From Pseudochelatococcus contaminans (GTDB lineage: Bacteria; Pseudomonadota; Alphaproteobacteria; Rhizobiales; Beijerinckiaceae), in contig NZ_JACICC010000001.1 of NCBI RefSeq assembly GCF_014195635.1, positions 1 through 64,000 of the forward strand: 64,000 bases of DNA. Reading direction: 5' to 3'. The notes under the pieces are model-generated. The model had not been told where the DNA came from, ran no database searches, and saw only the letters and a program-made list of their open reading frames with translations. Each line of letters begins with the position of its first letter. Position 1 is the first letter of the stretch. Of the stretch, positions 26,219 through 36,042 are shown piece by piece. The translations under genes and the position numbers were made by a program.

Positions 26219-27802
26219 ATGAACACGGCAGCGAGCAACGCCACGAACAACGGCCAGACCGGCCCCAAAGATCACATCATTATTTTTGACACCACCCTGC
26301 GCGACGGTGAACAGTGCCCCGGCGCATCCATGACCTTCGAGGAGAAGCTGCAGATCGCAACCATCCTCGACGAGATGGGTGTGGACGTGATCGAGGCCGG
26401 CTTTCCCATCGCCTCCGACGGCGACTTCGAATCCGTGCGCGAGATCGCCGGCAGGGTGAAGCGCTCCGTCGTATGCGGGCTGGCGCGCGCCAACCCTGCT
26501 GACATCGACCGCGCTGGCGAGGCAATCAAGCCCGCGGCGCGTGGCCGCATCCACACCTTCATCGGCACATCGCCGCTGCACCGCCAGTTTCAGTTGCAGC
26601 TCGACAAGGAGCAGGTGTTCGAGCGCGCCGTCGCCTCGGTCAAGCGCGCCCGCAACTACACGGACGACGTTGAGTGGTCGCCGATGGATGCAACCCGCAC
26701 CGAGCACGATTATCTGGTTCGCATCATCGAGGCGGCCATCGACGCGGGCGCGACCACCATCAACATTCCGGATACTGTCGGCTATGCCACGCCGGAGGAA
26801 TATTACGAACTGGTGCGCACGCTGATCGAGCGCGTGCCCAATTCCGACAAGGCGATCTTCTCCACCCATTGCCATGACGATCTCGGGCTGGCGGTGGCCA
26901 ACTCGCTGGCAGGCGTGCGTGCCGGTGCCCGCCAGATCGAGTGCACCATCAACGGCCTCGGTGAGCGTGCCGGCAACGCGGCGCTGGAAGAGGTGGTGAT
27001 GGCCATCCGCACGCGCGCGGACATCCTGCCCTATGACACCGGCATCGATGCCACGCATCTGATGCGCGCCTCGAAGCTGGTATCGACGGTGACGTCCTTC
27101 CCCGTGCAGTACAACAAAGCCATCGTCGGCCGCAACGCCTTCGCCCACGAGAGCGGCATCCATCAGGACGGCGTGCTGAAGAACGCGCAGACCTATGAAA
27201 TCATGACCCCGGAATCGGTTGGCGTCAGCAAGAACGCGCTCGTCATGGGCAAGCATTCGGGCCGTCATGCGTTCCGCGAAAAGCTGAAGGAACTGGGCTT
27301 CAACCTGGGCGAAAACGCCGTGGAAGACGCCTTCAAGCGTTTCAAGGATCTCGCCGACCGCAAGAAAGACGTCTACGACGAGGATATCGAGGCGCTGGTG
27401 GGTGACGAAATCCTCACCGGACACGACAGAATCAAGCTGGTGTCCCTGTCCATCGCGGCCGGAACGACGGGTCCGCAGACCGCCGCCATCACCCTCGACA
27501 TCGGCGGTGTCGAGCGCGAGGCGAAGGGTGAAGGCAATGGCCCGGTCGATGCGGTCTTCAACGTCATCAAGGCACTCGTGCCGCATGATGCAACGCTGGA
27601 GCTGTATCAGGTGCATGCCGTCACCGGCGGCACGGATGCGCAGGCTGAAGTGTCGGTGCGCCTGAAATCTCCCACCGGCGTCGTGACTGGCCGCGGCGCG
27701 GAGCCGGATACGCTGGTGGCTTCGGCCCGCGCCTATCTCTCGGCGCTGAACCGTCTCGAAGCGCGCGGCGCGCGCATTCAGGTGCACGCCTTCACGCCGT
27801 AA
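26219..27802 (+). CDS. leuA: 2-isopropylmalate synthase
   Basis: LeuA condenses 2-oxoisovalerate and acetyl-CoA, the committed step of leucine synthesis, 527 aa. The catalytic TIM barrel begins [19 protein letters not shown] with the metal-binding Asp. It includes [24 protein letters not shown] and [18 protein letters not shown] with the metal-binding His-X-His. [11 protein letters not shown] and [10 protein letters not shown] follow, and the C-terminal leucine-binding regulatory domain (about 400-527) provides feedback inhibition. ATG at 26219 gives the family N-terminus. It is preceded by a leucine-rich leader peptide, so expression is probably controlled by leucine supply as well. Confidence 0.97.
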   Translation: MNTAASNATNNGQTGPKDHIIIFDTTLRDGEQCPGASMTFEEKLQIATILDEMGVDVIEAGFPIASDGDFESVREIAGRVKRSVVCGLARANPADIDRAGEAIKPAARGRIHTFIGTSPLHRQFQLQLDKEQVFERAVASVKRARNYTDDVEWSPMDATRTEHDYLVRIIEAAIDAGATTINIPDTVGYATPEEYYELVRTLIERVPNSDKAIFSTHCHDDLGLAVANSLAGVRAGARQIECTINGLGERAGNAALEEVVMAIRTRADILPYDTGIDATHLMRASKLVSTVTSFPVQYNKAIVGRNAFAHESGIHQDGVLKNAQTYEIMTPESVGVSKNALVMGKHSGRHAFREKLKELGFNLGENAVEDAFKRFKDLADRKKDVYDEDIEALVGDEILTGHDRIKLVSLSIAAGTTGPQTAAITLDIGGVEREAKGEGNGPVDAVFNVIKALVPHDATLELYQVHAVTGGTDAQAEVSVRLKSPTGVVTGRGAEPDTLVASARAYLSALNRLEARGARIQVHAFTP

Positions 27803-27812
27803 CATCAATAGG

Positions 27813-27847
27813 CCGATGGCTGACGCCGATCATGTGTCAGCCATCGG
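27813..27847 (+). terminator. Stem-loop between leuA and the convergent beta-lactamase gene
   Basis: A perfect 12-bp inverted repeat (27813-27824 with 27836-27847) with an 11-nt loop lies 10 nt after leuA. No T-run follows. It could terminate both convergent genes weakly. Confidence 0.5.
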
Positions 27848-27883
27848 TCCGGTCTCCGTGTGGCGCTATGGAAGGCCCCGCCC

Positions 27884-28711
27884 TTACAGGCCGCTGGCCT
27901 CGGAAAACAGGTCGTGCACGACCTTGTCTCTTCTCGCGGCAGAGGATGCGACGCTAACCTTTTCCTCGGCAGTCAGGCGGGCGAAGACCAGCGTCCGCCC
28001 GTTCTTCGTAGCCCATCCAACGAACCAGCCCCTGTAACGATCCGCAGCATCCGCCTGTCCAGCTTGCGTCGCGAGTCCGGCGCCGGTCTTGCCATAGACA
28101 TGCCAGCCGCCAGGCTGAAGCCCCTGATCGATCAGAGCGCCGGTCATATCATAAGCCGTGTCGCTGACTAGCAACTGCCGCATCGCGACCTTGCGCAGAA
28201 ACGCAACCTGTTCGCGGGGAGAAATTTTTAGCGACCGCAGCCAGGCATATGTCAGGCCGTTATTCTTGCCGGCCTCGCCACTGAGATCCATGTCTCCATA
28301 TTGAAACGTCTGGACATAATTCCGGAAACGCGGCTCGCCCAGTTTCCGGGTCATTTCCTGCGAATACCACACGACGGAATCTTTCATCCATTTCGCGGGA
28401 TCTGTCGTGTGACGCCACGATGGACGCCAGTCGGCGTAACCTTCCTTGAACGGCAGCGCCGGAGACTGCGCATCTTTCAGGATTCCCGCATCGAAGCCCA
28501 TGAGGCTGATGGGTATCTTGAAAGTCGATGCCGCAACGGCTCGCTCGTCGCAACGCCCCTCCTCTTTGACAATCTCGCCACTCGCCGCATCGGCAACGAT
28601 TGTGCAGATGGTGGAGGCATGGGCCTCATCGGCGAGGGCCGGAATCGCCGCCGAAATCAGCGCAGCCAGGATCAGGCGCGCGGGCAACTTATGTTTGAAC
28701 AATAAAGCCAT
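27884..28711 (-). CDS. Class D beta-lactamase (OXA-type)
   Basis: A 275-aa periplasmic serine beta-lactamase. The signal peptide is MALLFKHKLPARLILAALIS onward, cut after AHA or nearby. The class D active-site motifs are all present: Ser62-Thr-Phe-Lys65 (AASTFKIP), Ser112-Val-Val in KDSVVWYSQ, Tyr138-Gly-Asp140 (YGN is more usual) and Lys208-Thr-Gly (YGKTGAG). The length is typical of the class. Many environmental alphaproteobacteria carry such chromosomal genes, and the sequence gives no substrate profile. No insertion sequence or integron feature flanks it, so it appears resident. The start is the ATG that gives the best signal peptide; in-frame ATGs lie further upstream. Confidence 0.92.
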   Translation of the reverse strand: MALLFKHKLPARLILAALISAAIPALADEAHASTICTIVADAASGEIVKEEGRCDERAVAASTFKIPISLMGFDAGILKDAQSPALPFKEGYADWRPSWRHTTDPAKWMKDSVVWYSQEMTRKLGEPRFRNYVQTFQYGDMDLSGEAGKNNGLTYAWLRSLKISPREQVAFLRKVAMRQLLVSDTAYDMTGALIDQGLQPGGWHVYGKTGAGLATQAGQADAADRYRGWFVGWATKNGRTLVFARLTAEEKVSVASSAARRDKVVHDLFSEASGL

Positions 28712-28843
28712 ATTCCCGTTGATCTTCGGCATGGGCGCCGGCAAGGGCACCGGCATGAGCGCCGATATAGGCGGCGGCCTGACAGCGCTGTTCTTGAGCA
28801 GCGTACGGGTTTGGCGTACACCATGCACTTTACTCGGGGGTAA

Positions 28844-29635
28844 ATGGCCATGGCAGGCGAGCATACGGACGACGAATCACAACGTGGGGAATCGAACGCC
28901 GCAACGGCGGCCGTGCTGGTGATCGGCGATGAAATCCTTTCCGGTCGCACACAAGACCGCAATATCGGCTACATCGCCCAATATCTGACGGGCATCGGCA
29001 TCGACCTGCGCGAGGCGCGGGTGGTGGCGGATGTCGAGGATGAAATCATCGCCGCCGTGGACGCACTGCGGGCGCGATATACCTACGTCTTCACCACCGG
29101 CGGCATTGGCCCCACGCACGACGACATCACCGCCGATGCCATCGCCAAGGCTTTCGGTGTTCCGCTCGAAGAGCATCCGCGCGCCATCGCCGCCCTGCTG
29201 AAATATCTGCGCCCAGAAGATCTGAACCCCGCCCGCAGGCGCATGGCGCGCATCCCGCAAGGGGCGAAGCTCGTGAACAACCCGGTTTCGAAGGCACCGG
29301 GCTTCTGGATCGGCAATGTCATCGTCATGGCGGGAATTCCCTCGGTGATGCACGCGATGCTGGACAATGTCGCAACTGAGTTGCGCACCGGCGTCCCCGT
29401 GGTATCCCGCACCATCAAGGCGACATGCAAAGAAGGCGACGTGGCGGAAGGACTGGGCACGATCGCCCGCAACCACGCCAACGTGGCAATCGGCAGCTAT
29501 CCTTACTTCTCGGAGGGAACGTCAGGCACGAATATCGTGCTGCGCTCGCGCGACGCGGACGCCCTGGAGACGGCCTATAATGAGGTGGTGCAGCTGGTGG
29601 CAACCGTCCGTCACACCGGCGCATCGCCGTTCTGA
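28844..29635 (+). CDS. Competence/damage-inducible protein A (CinA N-terminal / MoaB-like domain)
   Basis: A 263-aa protein with a molybdopterin-binding-type fold. The key motifs are VLVIGDEILSGRTQDRN, FTTGGIGPTHDDITADAIAKAF and a later region with NPVSKAPGFWIGNVIVMAG. It corresponds to the N-terminal domain found in CinA, without the C-terminal amidohydrolase (PncC) domain; some stand-alone members are reported as pyrophosphatases. The exact reaction is not determined here. ATG at 28844 or 28850 could be used; the second has the better spaced GGGGG site. It is divergent from the beta-lactamase gene. Confidence 0.88.
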   Translation: MAMAGEHTDDESQRGESNAATAAVLVIGDEILSGRTQDRNIGYIAQYLTGIGIDLREARVVADVEDEIIAAVDALRARYTYVFTTGGIGPTHDDITADAIAKAFGVPLEEHPRAIAALLKYLRPEDLNPARRRMARIPQGAKLVNNPVSKAPGFWIGNVIVMAGIPSVMHAMLDNVATELRTGVPVVSRTIKATCKEGDVAEGLGTIARNHANVAIGSYPYFSEGTSGTNIVLRSRDADALETAYNEVVQLVATVRHTGASPF

Positions 29636-29728
29636 TGCGCTTTCGCGGGCGCATCCCGGTAAAAACGGGTACCGCTCGCCGTTTTCATGTGATAATTGCG
29701 TCCTCCGTTTCGGACAAAGGTATTTTTC

Positions 29729-30226
29729 ATGACACTGCCTTCGCAGAAAGCGTTCCCGGTTTCCTGGGACCAGTTCCACCGCGACGCGCGCGCACTGGCG
29801 TGGCGTCTTCACGAAGCCGGCCCGTTCGAGGCGCTGGTGTGCGTCACCCGCGGCGGGCTCGTGCCCGCGGCGATTATCGCGCGTGAACTGGAAATCAGGC
29901 TGATCGAAAGCGTCTGCATCGCGAGCTATCACGATTACGCGAAGCAGGGCGAGTTGCAGCTCATCAAGGACATCGCCCCATCCCTGCGCGCCAATGGCGG
30001 CAAGGGTGTGCTCGTGGTCGACGACCTCGTGGATACCGGCAAGACGCTGGCCCTTGTGCACACCCTGCTGCCCGACGCGCACTATGCCGCCATCTACGCG
30101 AAACCGCAGGGGCGGCCCTTGGTGCACACCTTTATCACCGAAGTCTCGCAGGACACGTGGATCTATTTCCCGTGGGACATGGGGCTGACCTTCCAGCCGC
30201 CGATCAGGAACGGCGCACCCGGCTGA
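29729..30226 (+). CDS. gpt: Xanthine-guanine phosphoribosyltransferase
   Basis: A 165-aa purine salvage enzyme of the type I phosphoribosyltransferase family. Motifs: an early [20 protein letters not shown], the PRPP-binding [13 protein letters not shown] with paired Asp residues, [13 protein letters not shown] and the C-terminal [15 protein letters not shown] typical of Gpt. ATG at 29729 has AAAGG eight bases upstream; the longer in-frame start has no support. It is 93 bp after the CinA-like gene, same strand, so co-transcription is possible. Confidence 0.93.
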   Translation: MTLPSQKAFPVSWDQFHRDARALAWRLHEAGPFEALVCVTRGGLVPAAIIARELEIRLIESVCIASYHDYAKQGELQLIKDIAPSLRANGGKGVLVVDDLVDTGKTLALVHTLLPDAHYAAIYAKPQGRPLVHTFITEVSQDTWIYFPWDMGLTFQPPIRNGAPG

Positions 30227-30429
30227 TCCCGGCCATCCGGGCAAACGCCCGTCACGGCCACCTTCGCATCCTGTGCGTAAGACATACCCCGCCGACCCAA
30301 GACAAGCGGTTTGATATTGACCTTGGGCCGGCAAATCCGTATTGGAATGCGGATTGCATCGTGTTTGCGAAACAAGCGCCTCGGAATTAGGTTTGTGATT
30401 CCGCAGACAACGATCCGGTTTTGGTGAAC

Positions 30430-30505
30430 GAGCGCGTAGCTCAGCTGGTAGAGCAACTGACTTTTAATCAGTAGGTCCTGGGTTCGAGCCCCAGCGCGCT
30501 CACCA
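30430..30505 (+). tRNA. tRNA-Lys (anticodon TTT)
   Basis: A complete 76-nt cloverleaf with encoded CCA. Acceptor GAGCGCG pairs with CGCGCTC. The D arm is GCTCAGCTGGTAGAGC, the anticodon stem ACTGA/TCAGT holds CTTTTAA with TTT at 34-36, and the T arm has GGTTCGAGCCC. It is a predicted MnmA substrate. Confidence 0.98.
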
Positions 30506-30560
30506 AAAACTCCGAATGATAGCGGCGCTATCACCGTTTCATAAAGCGCCCGATACGCTA

Positions 30561-31445
30561 TCAGCCCTGCGGGCCAACGGTCTGCTGGTTTTCCAGCAAT
30601 TTGTCGACCAGCCTGTCGTGTACGTAATGCGGGCCGTCGAACAGATAAATGTCGTGGCCTTGCATGGCGTTGATCTGAATGGCCAGTTCCTCCGCCGAGG
30701 CTGGCCTGAAACCGCCTTTGCCATCCGGCCGGAAGGCCTCGACGATGACACGCAGGCGTTCCGCGCCCAACCCCGCCGCGAGGGTATCGGCGTATTGTCG
30801 CGCCGTGGCCGCGTCGCGCGCATGGACGCCAACTCCGTCCTGAAACAGAATGCCGACATCCTCGGGCAGCCACCCGGTGAGCCATTGCGTCAACGTGTCC
30901 GCCCCGACATTGGCGCTGTCATACACGCTGATCCACAGCGGGCGTGGCAGCTTCTCAAGTTGCTCAACGAGCGCCGGCGCGTCCTGCCATGTCGGATCGA
31001 CCTCAACAGGAAAGTACCAACCGGTAACATTAAGCGGCGTCGGCAGGCTGGCGACCAGTGCCGACAACTCCGCGAGCCGCTCAGCGCCAGCCCGCGCTTC
31101 CTGCTCGCTGAAACGGCCTGCCATCCCCAGAATGACCGACTTGGCCCACGGCTGTTTTGCGATGCGATCCCAGTCCGGCATGCGCGGCGCCGGTTTCAGC
31201 CCCGTGCCCGGCATGAAGGCCAACTCGTCGACGACCATCCACTGGATGATCAGTTCATCCGCGCCAAGCCGGTGCCAGTTGCCCTGCGCACCGACGGTGG
31301 CATTGTCAACCTGCCAGACAGTGCCCTTGATCATTCCCATCTGCCGATCATGAGAGGACCAATACAGCCTGAGGCAGGCGATAACAGCAATGATGAAGAT
31401 CGCGGCAAGCGCAATAGCCTTTCTTTTGCCGCACCATTTCCCCAC
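30561..31445 (-). CDS. Membrane-anchored TIM-barrel protein, DUF4434/YbcH-like, possible glycoside hydrolase
   Basis: A 294-aa protein with one N-terminal membrane segment (AIALAAIFIIAVIACLRLYW) and a large extracytoplasmic domain. The patterns GTVWQVDNATVG...NWHRLGADELIIQWMV and GWYFPVEVDPTWQDA...LPRPLWISVYDSAN resemble DUF4434 TIM-barrel proteins, which are considered possible glycosidases. E. coli YbcH, next to nfrAB, is close in length. Both comparisons are from memory and not proven. The start is GTG with GGAG seven bases upstream; the first ATG would delete the anchor. It lies 177 bp downstream of the nfrB-like gene on the same strand and is probably the last gene of that polysaccharide operon. 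Acidic residues in DGVGVH and VEAFRPDG are catalytic candidates. Confidence 0.6.
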   Translation of the reverse strand: MGKWCGKRKAIALAAIFIIAVIACLRLYWSSHDRQMGMIKGTVWQVDNATVGAQGNWHRLGADELIIQWMVVDELAFMPGTGLKPAPRMPDWDRIAKQPWAKSVILGMAGRFSEQEARAGAERLAELSALVASLPTPLNVTGWYFPVEVDPTWQDAPALVEQLEKLPRPLWISVYDSANVGADTLTQWLTGWLPEDVGILFQDGVGVHARDAATARQYADTLAAGLGAERLRVIVEAFRPDGKGGFRPASAEELAIQINAMQGHDIYLFDGPHYVHDRLVDKLLENQQTVGPQG

Positions 31446-31622
31446 TTCAGATCTCCGCTCACCAGATCGTACAGGAAAGCAGGCTACCGGAGACAGTGAG
31501 GTTCCCGGCCCTGTCGCCGACCGAAGCGCCGGATCGTTTGACGGATCAGGCCGCGCCCCAGCTTCGATGCTTCCCGCGACGTTCAGTTTTTACAATAAAC
31601 CAGACGCACCGGCGACAAAGTA

Positions 31623-33755
31623 CTAAGGGTTTAAGCTTGCGCGAGACTCTGCAGCGCGCCGGCGTTGTTCTGCTATGGCCGCATCGAGGTTTTCACGGGT
31701 AATAATGCCGTGCGAGAGGAAATACTCACCAACCCGGCCATCCCTCTGCGACACGTAATTCTGCATGGCCTCGCTCACCACCTCGGGCTTTATACCACCG
31801 ATCTCGACGAGAATATCGCCGAGCAGCGGGACATCGGTGGCTTCTGGATGAATATCCCCGCGAACGCCCCTGTGGGCGAGGAGCAACCGCAACCCGGAGG
31901 ATATCTGGCTGTCGCGCAGGATAAACTGCCGGGGCATGTAGCCGATAGCTGCCTCTATCTGCTTCTCGCCAGCTTCATCGATCGGGGTCGAAACGCCAAG
32001 CATAATCTCGCCGTTTCCGCGCAACGGCAGAACACGCCAGCGAACAGCGAGTTCGAGCGGCAACGCGTTCTTCGCCAGCAGGCTGCCGATGTCCTCGACA
32101 TCCAGCCTTTCCAGCGACGACTGGAACGCCACAGCTTCGGCAATGGTGCTCTCGTCGATCAATCCTTCCCGCACCAGCAGCGAACCGAGCGGCAAGGGTA
32201 CCGCTTTCTGCTTGTCGAGCACCTGTTCCACGGTTTTTTCATCGATGACGTGCCAGGAGACCAGCAGCGCGCCCAGACGCTTGCGGTCGAGGACAAGGCC
32301 ATCGCCCGTGGGAAAGTCGTGCATGGTCTTGTCCCACACCAGCGGCCTGCCCAGAAGAACGTGCTGCAAGTAGAGCTTCCATGCCCGCGACATGGCCATG
32401 AAGTTCACGAAATTGCCAACGACCATGCGCGGCACCGCCAGCAGCGCGTGCTCCCACCCGAACGTACGCCCGGTGAAATACATGCGCTGCGCAACGCGCA
32501 AGGCAAGCACGATGCCGTTGGCGATAAACAGATACTTGATCCAGCCTTCCAGATAGATCAGCGGCGGATAGGCCGTGCTCCAGAAGCCGAACAGGCGAGC
32601 CCCTTCAAGCACCAGAAACTGCAGCACGAGCAGGTAAGCGAAGATCGTCACGAATGACGTGACCATGCCCTTGCGGTCTCGCAGCATGAGGTAGCGTTCC
32701 GCCAGCGTCCCTTGCCAACCGAGCTGTGCCCAGCCCTGAAAGCAGATACCCAGCGCCCAGCGGGCCTTCTGCCTGTAGGATGTCGTGAACGTGTTGGGAA
32801 AATACTCGCGAACGCATAGCGGCATCGTGATGGTTTCATCGCGGGGCTTGCCGAAGCCGAACCACGGCGTGCGGCGCACGCGATACTGCGTCGGGAAACG
32901 GGCGATGATGCAACGCATGCCATGCTCGGCGAGCCGCACGCCGATATCGTAGTCTTCCGTCAGGGTCTGGGTATTGAAAGGCTCGTTGTTGTCCTCGGAC
33001 GCCAGCACCAGCAGGGCGCGGCGGGAGAAACAGGTTCCGACGCCGGCGGATGGCACCATGCCGGTCATGCTTTCACGCACGACCAGATCCTTGCCGTGCC
33101 ATTCCGCGAACTCATCCATGTAGACGCCCACGACAAACTCATACCACTCGCGTTCGAGAGAGTTGACGGGGATCTGGATGAGGTCCATCCGCGGCAGCAG
33201 GTAATTGAAGAACTTCAGCTCCAGCGGGTGGAGCACATCCTCGCTGTCGTGCAGGATAACGCCGGCGAACTCGATTCCCAGAATCTTCTCGTGGCGGAAA
33301 ATCGCCTGCACAACCCAGTTCAGGCAGTCCGCCTTGCAGGTCGGGCCGTCGTGCGGCACCTCGACGCGCACGAGCTGGCGATAACGCAGGCGCATGCGCT
33401 CCACCTCGGCAATCGTGCGGCTGTCATTGCGATAGGTGCCGACAAAAATGGTGTAGGCGCGATAGTCAAGCGTCTGCACCATGTTTTCGAGCATTGGCGC
33501 GATCACATCGTATTCGAGCCATGCCGGCACCATAATGGCGATGGGCTGCTCCGGTTTTTCCAGCAACTGCTCTTCGCGCAGCGGCTGATACCAGCGCTTG
33601 ATCGTCAGCGACCGCCATATCTCACGCGCCCAGAACCAGCCATCGATGAACAAGTCATCGATGCTGGAAATCAGGATGATGAGAGCCGCGACGACAGCCA
33701 GGGTTTCCAGCGTCGCATAATAGTCCGCAACGGCGTAAGGCCAGTACAGGGACAT
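31623..33755 (-). CDS. nfrB: NfrB-like family 2 glycosyltransferase with two MshEN-type c-di-GMP modules
   Basis: A 710-aa inner-membrane processive glycosyltransferase. The GT2 domain (about 65-345) has VPAWLEYDVI, GTYRNDS, KADCLNW, the acidic ILHDSEDVLHP, the TLTEDYDIGVRL motif and QKARWALG (QxxRW), the set needed for polymerising enzymes such as cellulose synthase and NfrB. Membrane helices lie at about 18-32, 365-390 and 395-425. The C-terminus carries four 24-residue MshEN half-motifs at 493-516, 522-545, 644-667 and 674-697, which make two possible c-di-GMP-binding modules around a GspE-N-like segment. E. coli NfrB is the phage N4 adsorption factor and is activated by c-di-GMP. It lies 15 bp after the bcsB-like gene. 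The symbol reflects similarity, not proof. Confidence 0.85.
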   Translation of the reverse strand: MSLYWPYAVADYYATLETLAVVAALIILISSIDDLFIDGWFWAREIWRSLTIKRWYQPLREEQLLEKPEQPIAIMVPAWLEYDVIAPMLENMVQTLDYRAYTIFVGTYRNDSRTIAEVERMRLRYRQLVRVEVPHDGPTCKADCLNWVVQAIFRHEKILGIEFAGVILHDSEDVLHPLELKFFNYLLPRMDLIQIPVNSLEREWYEFVVGVYMDEFAEWHGKDLVVRESMTGMVPSAGVGTCFSRRALLVLASEDNNEPFNTQTLTEDYDIGVRLAEHGMRCIIARFPTQYRVRRTPWFGFGKPRDETITMPLCVREYFPNTFTTSYRQKARWALGICFQGWAQLGWQGTLAERYLMLRDRKGMVTSFVTIFAYLLVLQFLVLEGARLFGFWSTAYPPLIYLEGWIKYLFIANGIVLALRVAQRMYFTGRTFGWEHALLAVPRMVVGNFVNFMAMSRAWKLYLQHVLLGRPLVWDKTMHDFPTGDGLVLDRKRLGALLVSWHVIDEKTVEQVLDKQKAVPLPLGSLLVREGLIDESTIAEAVAFQSSLERLDVEDIGSLLAKNALPLELAVRWRVLPLRGNGEIMLGVSTPIDEAGEKQIEAAIGYMPRQFILRDSQISSGLRLLLAHRGVRGDIHPEATDVPLLGDILVEIGGIKPEVVSEAMQNYVSQRDGRVGEYFLSHGIITRENLDAAIAEQRRRAAESRASLNP

Positions 33756-33770
33756 CCGAACTATCCAGGA

Positions 33771-36014
33771 TCACTGTCTCTGATCAGACCTGCGGCGAGC
33801 GCGACGGGCCCGAAGCAGAACGATCAGGAACAGGGCGACGACGACACCCAGAACGCCCCAGAACAACGCCGGTCGCTCCCGCGCCACTCCGGTCAGATCC
33901 TCTGGCTTGAACTGCGCAATCGTATCGAGAGGCGATGCCGCGTCTTTGTCGACAACCGGCGCATTCGTATCGACATGCACGAGCACGCCCCGAGGACCGA
34001 GAACGGCGAGGTTGCCGCGCGACAGGCGGAACGGCTCAGCCACCTGCAACGTCTGCTGGCCGATGGACTGGTAAATCAGGCCCGGCGGGGAACCGGCTAC
34101 TCCCGTGGCCGACCGCACGACTGCGACATCGCGCAGACCGGCGACATCGTAGAACACACGCCCGCCCCGATCCGACAGGATCAGCCGGTCACCATCGACC
34201 TGAACTATGTCGGAAGAACCTTTGACAGCCGTATCGAACGCGATGAACGGTTCCGTGGGCGTCACAGCGGCAGCGGCAAACTCGATCCTGGCGCGCTCCG
34301 GAGAGACGCCCCCGGCATCCGCAATGTGGATGATGGTGGACAGTGTTTCCGCAGGCCGTGACAGCCACTGCTCAGGCACGAAAAGGCTGGCACCGCCAGA
34401 AAGCCTTGGCAGGAGGCCGACGAAATCTCGTGCAGCCGGCGCCGGGCCGAGCGTCAGATAGCTGTCCGGCAGGACTGCCGCGGGGAACGACGACGGCGTT
34501 TCACGACAATGGTTGCTGGACGGTTGCCGGCGGAAGTCGACACGCACGACATTGCGCGGCAGCAAGGCGTAGTCAGGCACCCGCACCTTGATGCGCTCCG
34601 GCTGGCCGTGCGCATCGAGGCGGCTGGCGCCCAACAGGTAATCGTTGAAGAACACGGACACCACGGGTCGCGTATCGGTTGCACCCGGAGCCGCGGAAAC
34701 CTGAAGATTGATCTCGTCCGGAACCTTGCCGTCCGCCAGCGCCGAGGCGAGGTCGATGGAGGCGCTCCACTGGCCCCGGTCGAGCAGGTCGATGTTGCCG
34801 GCAGCGCCGGTCAAATCGCCGAGAGGCACGATGTTGCCGCCGATCACGGGCGGCTGAACCTGATTGACGATCAACCGCTGAGCCTGCGCAGTGGCGCGCC
34901 ACAGAGTGTCGAACAAGCCCGCTGCCGCTGCACCCGCATCCGGCTCCACGACGATAACCGGGCGTCCGGAAAGGTGAGACAGCGCGACCTCATGGGCCTG
35001 ATCGGCTTCCAGCTTGCCGCGGCTGCGGATAAGCGCGGAGAAACCCTCCTGCGCCTCCGGGTCAACTTGCAGCACCTGACTGCCGAGAGCGTCGATCGCC
35101 GTCTTGATCTGCGACGAGAGAGCGTCGTCGGACACCGCAACGCGCGGGCGCAGGGACGGAGGGCCGAGCAGCAACAGTGCGCCGATCTCCGCCTCGCTGG
35201 CGATGGTATGGCGCCCCTCGCCGACGAGCGCCGCGAATGCCGGCACGGTGCGCAGGCCCTGGGGGACGACGATGCCGTTGAGGTCTATGGTATCGCCGAC
35301 AGCCGGCAGCTTCGTGATCTGCACACGCTTGCCTGCGCGTTCCAGAGCAAGGCCCAGACGCCAGGCCGTGTCGTAGGATCGCCTGTCCAGCGTACCGTTG
35401 GCGATCAGCAGGCTCACGTCCTGCCGCAGCGCCGTCCAGGCGCTGGAAATCGTCGTCACGGCGCTCGCATCGTAGCTGTAATCGAGATAAGTATCTGGAG
35501 ATACCTCAAGAATATCGCCGATAGTCCGCGCTTCCTCGCACAGTTCGCGCGCAACCGACGACGACCACGCCAGCCCGAGACGCACAAAGCCGCCAGGGCG
35601 GGCAGCCGAATCGACGCCGATATCGAGCCCCGCATTGCCCTCGTCGCTGCGGAACGACCGCGCCGACACGGCGCTGCCATCGAGATAGACCACGAATGTC
35701 GTTCGCCCGCCATCACCGCGCAGGTAACGCGCATCGAGCGACAGGTTGGGCGACTGCAACGGCACATCCGCCGGGATCGGCAGGTAGACATCATAACGGG
35801 CGTCAATGCCCGCCAGCGAAATCGGCGTTGTGATCCCGAGAGCTTTCAAACTGACACGTTCCGAGACAACCGTATCGCGTGAGAGCGCATCAAGTGCGTC
35901 GGCCACTTCCGCCGCCCAGGCAGCCCCGGCTGTGGACGCAACGACAAGACCGGCAGCGAGAGCGCTGATGGAACTGACAAGACGTTGGCGAAAGGTTGAG
36001 GTACGCATCATCAT
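33771..36014 (-). CDS. Cellulose synthase BcsB-like periplasmic polysaccharide protein
   Basis: A 747-aa protein with a signal peptide (to about residue 35, ending AAWAAE), a long beta-rich extracytoplasmic region, and one C-terminal membrane helix (about 715-734, ALFWGVLGVVVALFLIVLL) followed by a basic tail. This is the layout of BcsB, which guides the growing cellulose chain through the periplasm and couples to the synthase. BcsB-type features are SLKALGITTPISLAGIDARYDVYLP and SASIDLASAL...VSVFFNDYLLGASRLDA. There is no bcsA-type gene here; the neighbouring synthase is NfrB-like. Several ATG codons in a row open the gene (36014, 36011 and 36008); the last has the best-spaced ribosome site. 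It starts 28 bp after wecB ends. Confidence 0.8.
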   Translation of the reverse strand: MMMRTSTFRQRLVSSISALAAGLVVASTAGAAWAAEVADALDALSRDTVVSERVSLKALGITTPISLAGIDARYDVYLPIPADVPLQSPNLSLDARYLRGDGGRTTFVVYLDGSAVSARSFRSDEGNAGLDIGVDSAARPGGFVRLGLAWSSSVARELCEEARTIGDILEVSPDTYLDYSYDASAVTTISSAWTALRQDVSLLIANGTLDRRSYDTAWRLGLALERAGKRVQITKLPAVGDTIDLNGIVVPQGLRTVPAFAALVGEGRHTIASEAEIGALLLLGPPSLRPRVAVSDDALSSQIKTAIDALGSQVLQVDPEAQEGFSALIRSRGKLEADQAHEVALSHLSGRPVIVVEPDAGAAAAGLFDTLWRATAQAQRLIVNQVQPPVIGGNIVPLGDLTGAAGNIDLLDRGQWSASIDLASALADGKVPDEINLQVSAAPGATDTRPVVSVFFNDYLLGASRLDAHGQPERIKVRVPDYALLPRNVVRVDFRRQPSSNHCRETPSSFPAAVLPDSYLTLGPAPAARDFVGLLPRLSGGASLFVPEQWLSRPAETLSTIIHIADAGGVSPERARIEFAAAAVTPTEPFIAFDTAVKGSSDIVQVDGDRLILSDRGGRVFYDVAGLRDVAVVRSATGVAGSPPGLIYQSIGQQTLQVAEPFRLSRGNLAVLGPRGVLVHVDTNAPVVDKDAASPLDTIAQFKPEDLTGVARERPALFWGVLGVVVALFLIVLLRARRARRRSDQRQ

Positions 36015-36042
36015 AAACTTTCAGAATCTGGACTCGCAAAAA

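Noticed and set aside
25979-27808. A very long minus-strand open frame opposite leuA
   Set aside because: leuA is certain from its motifs; GC-rich codon structure gives long antisense frames, and the antisense product (His/Arg/Asp-rich) has no family features.
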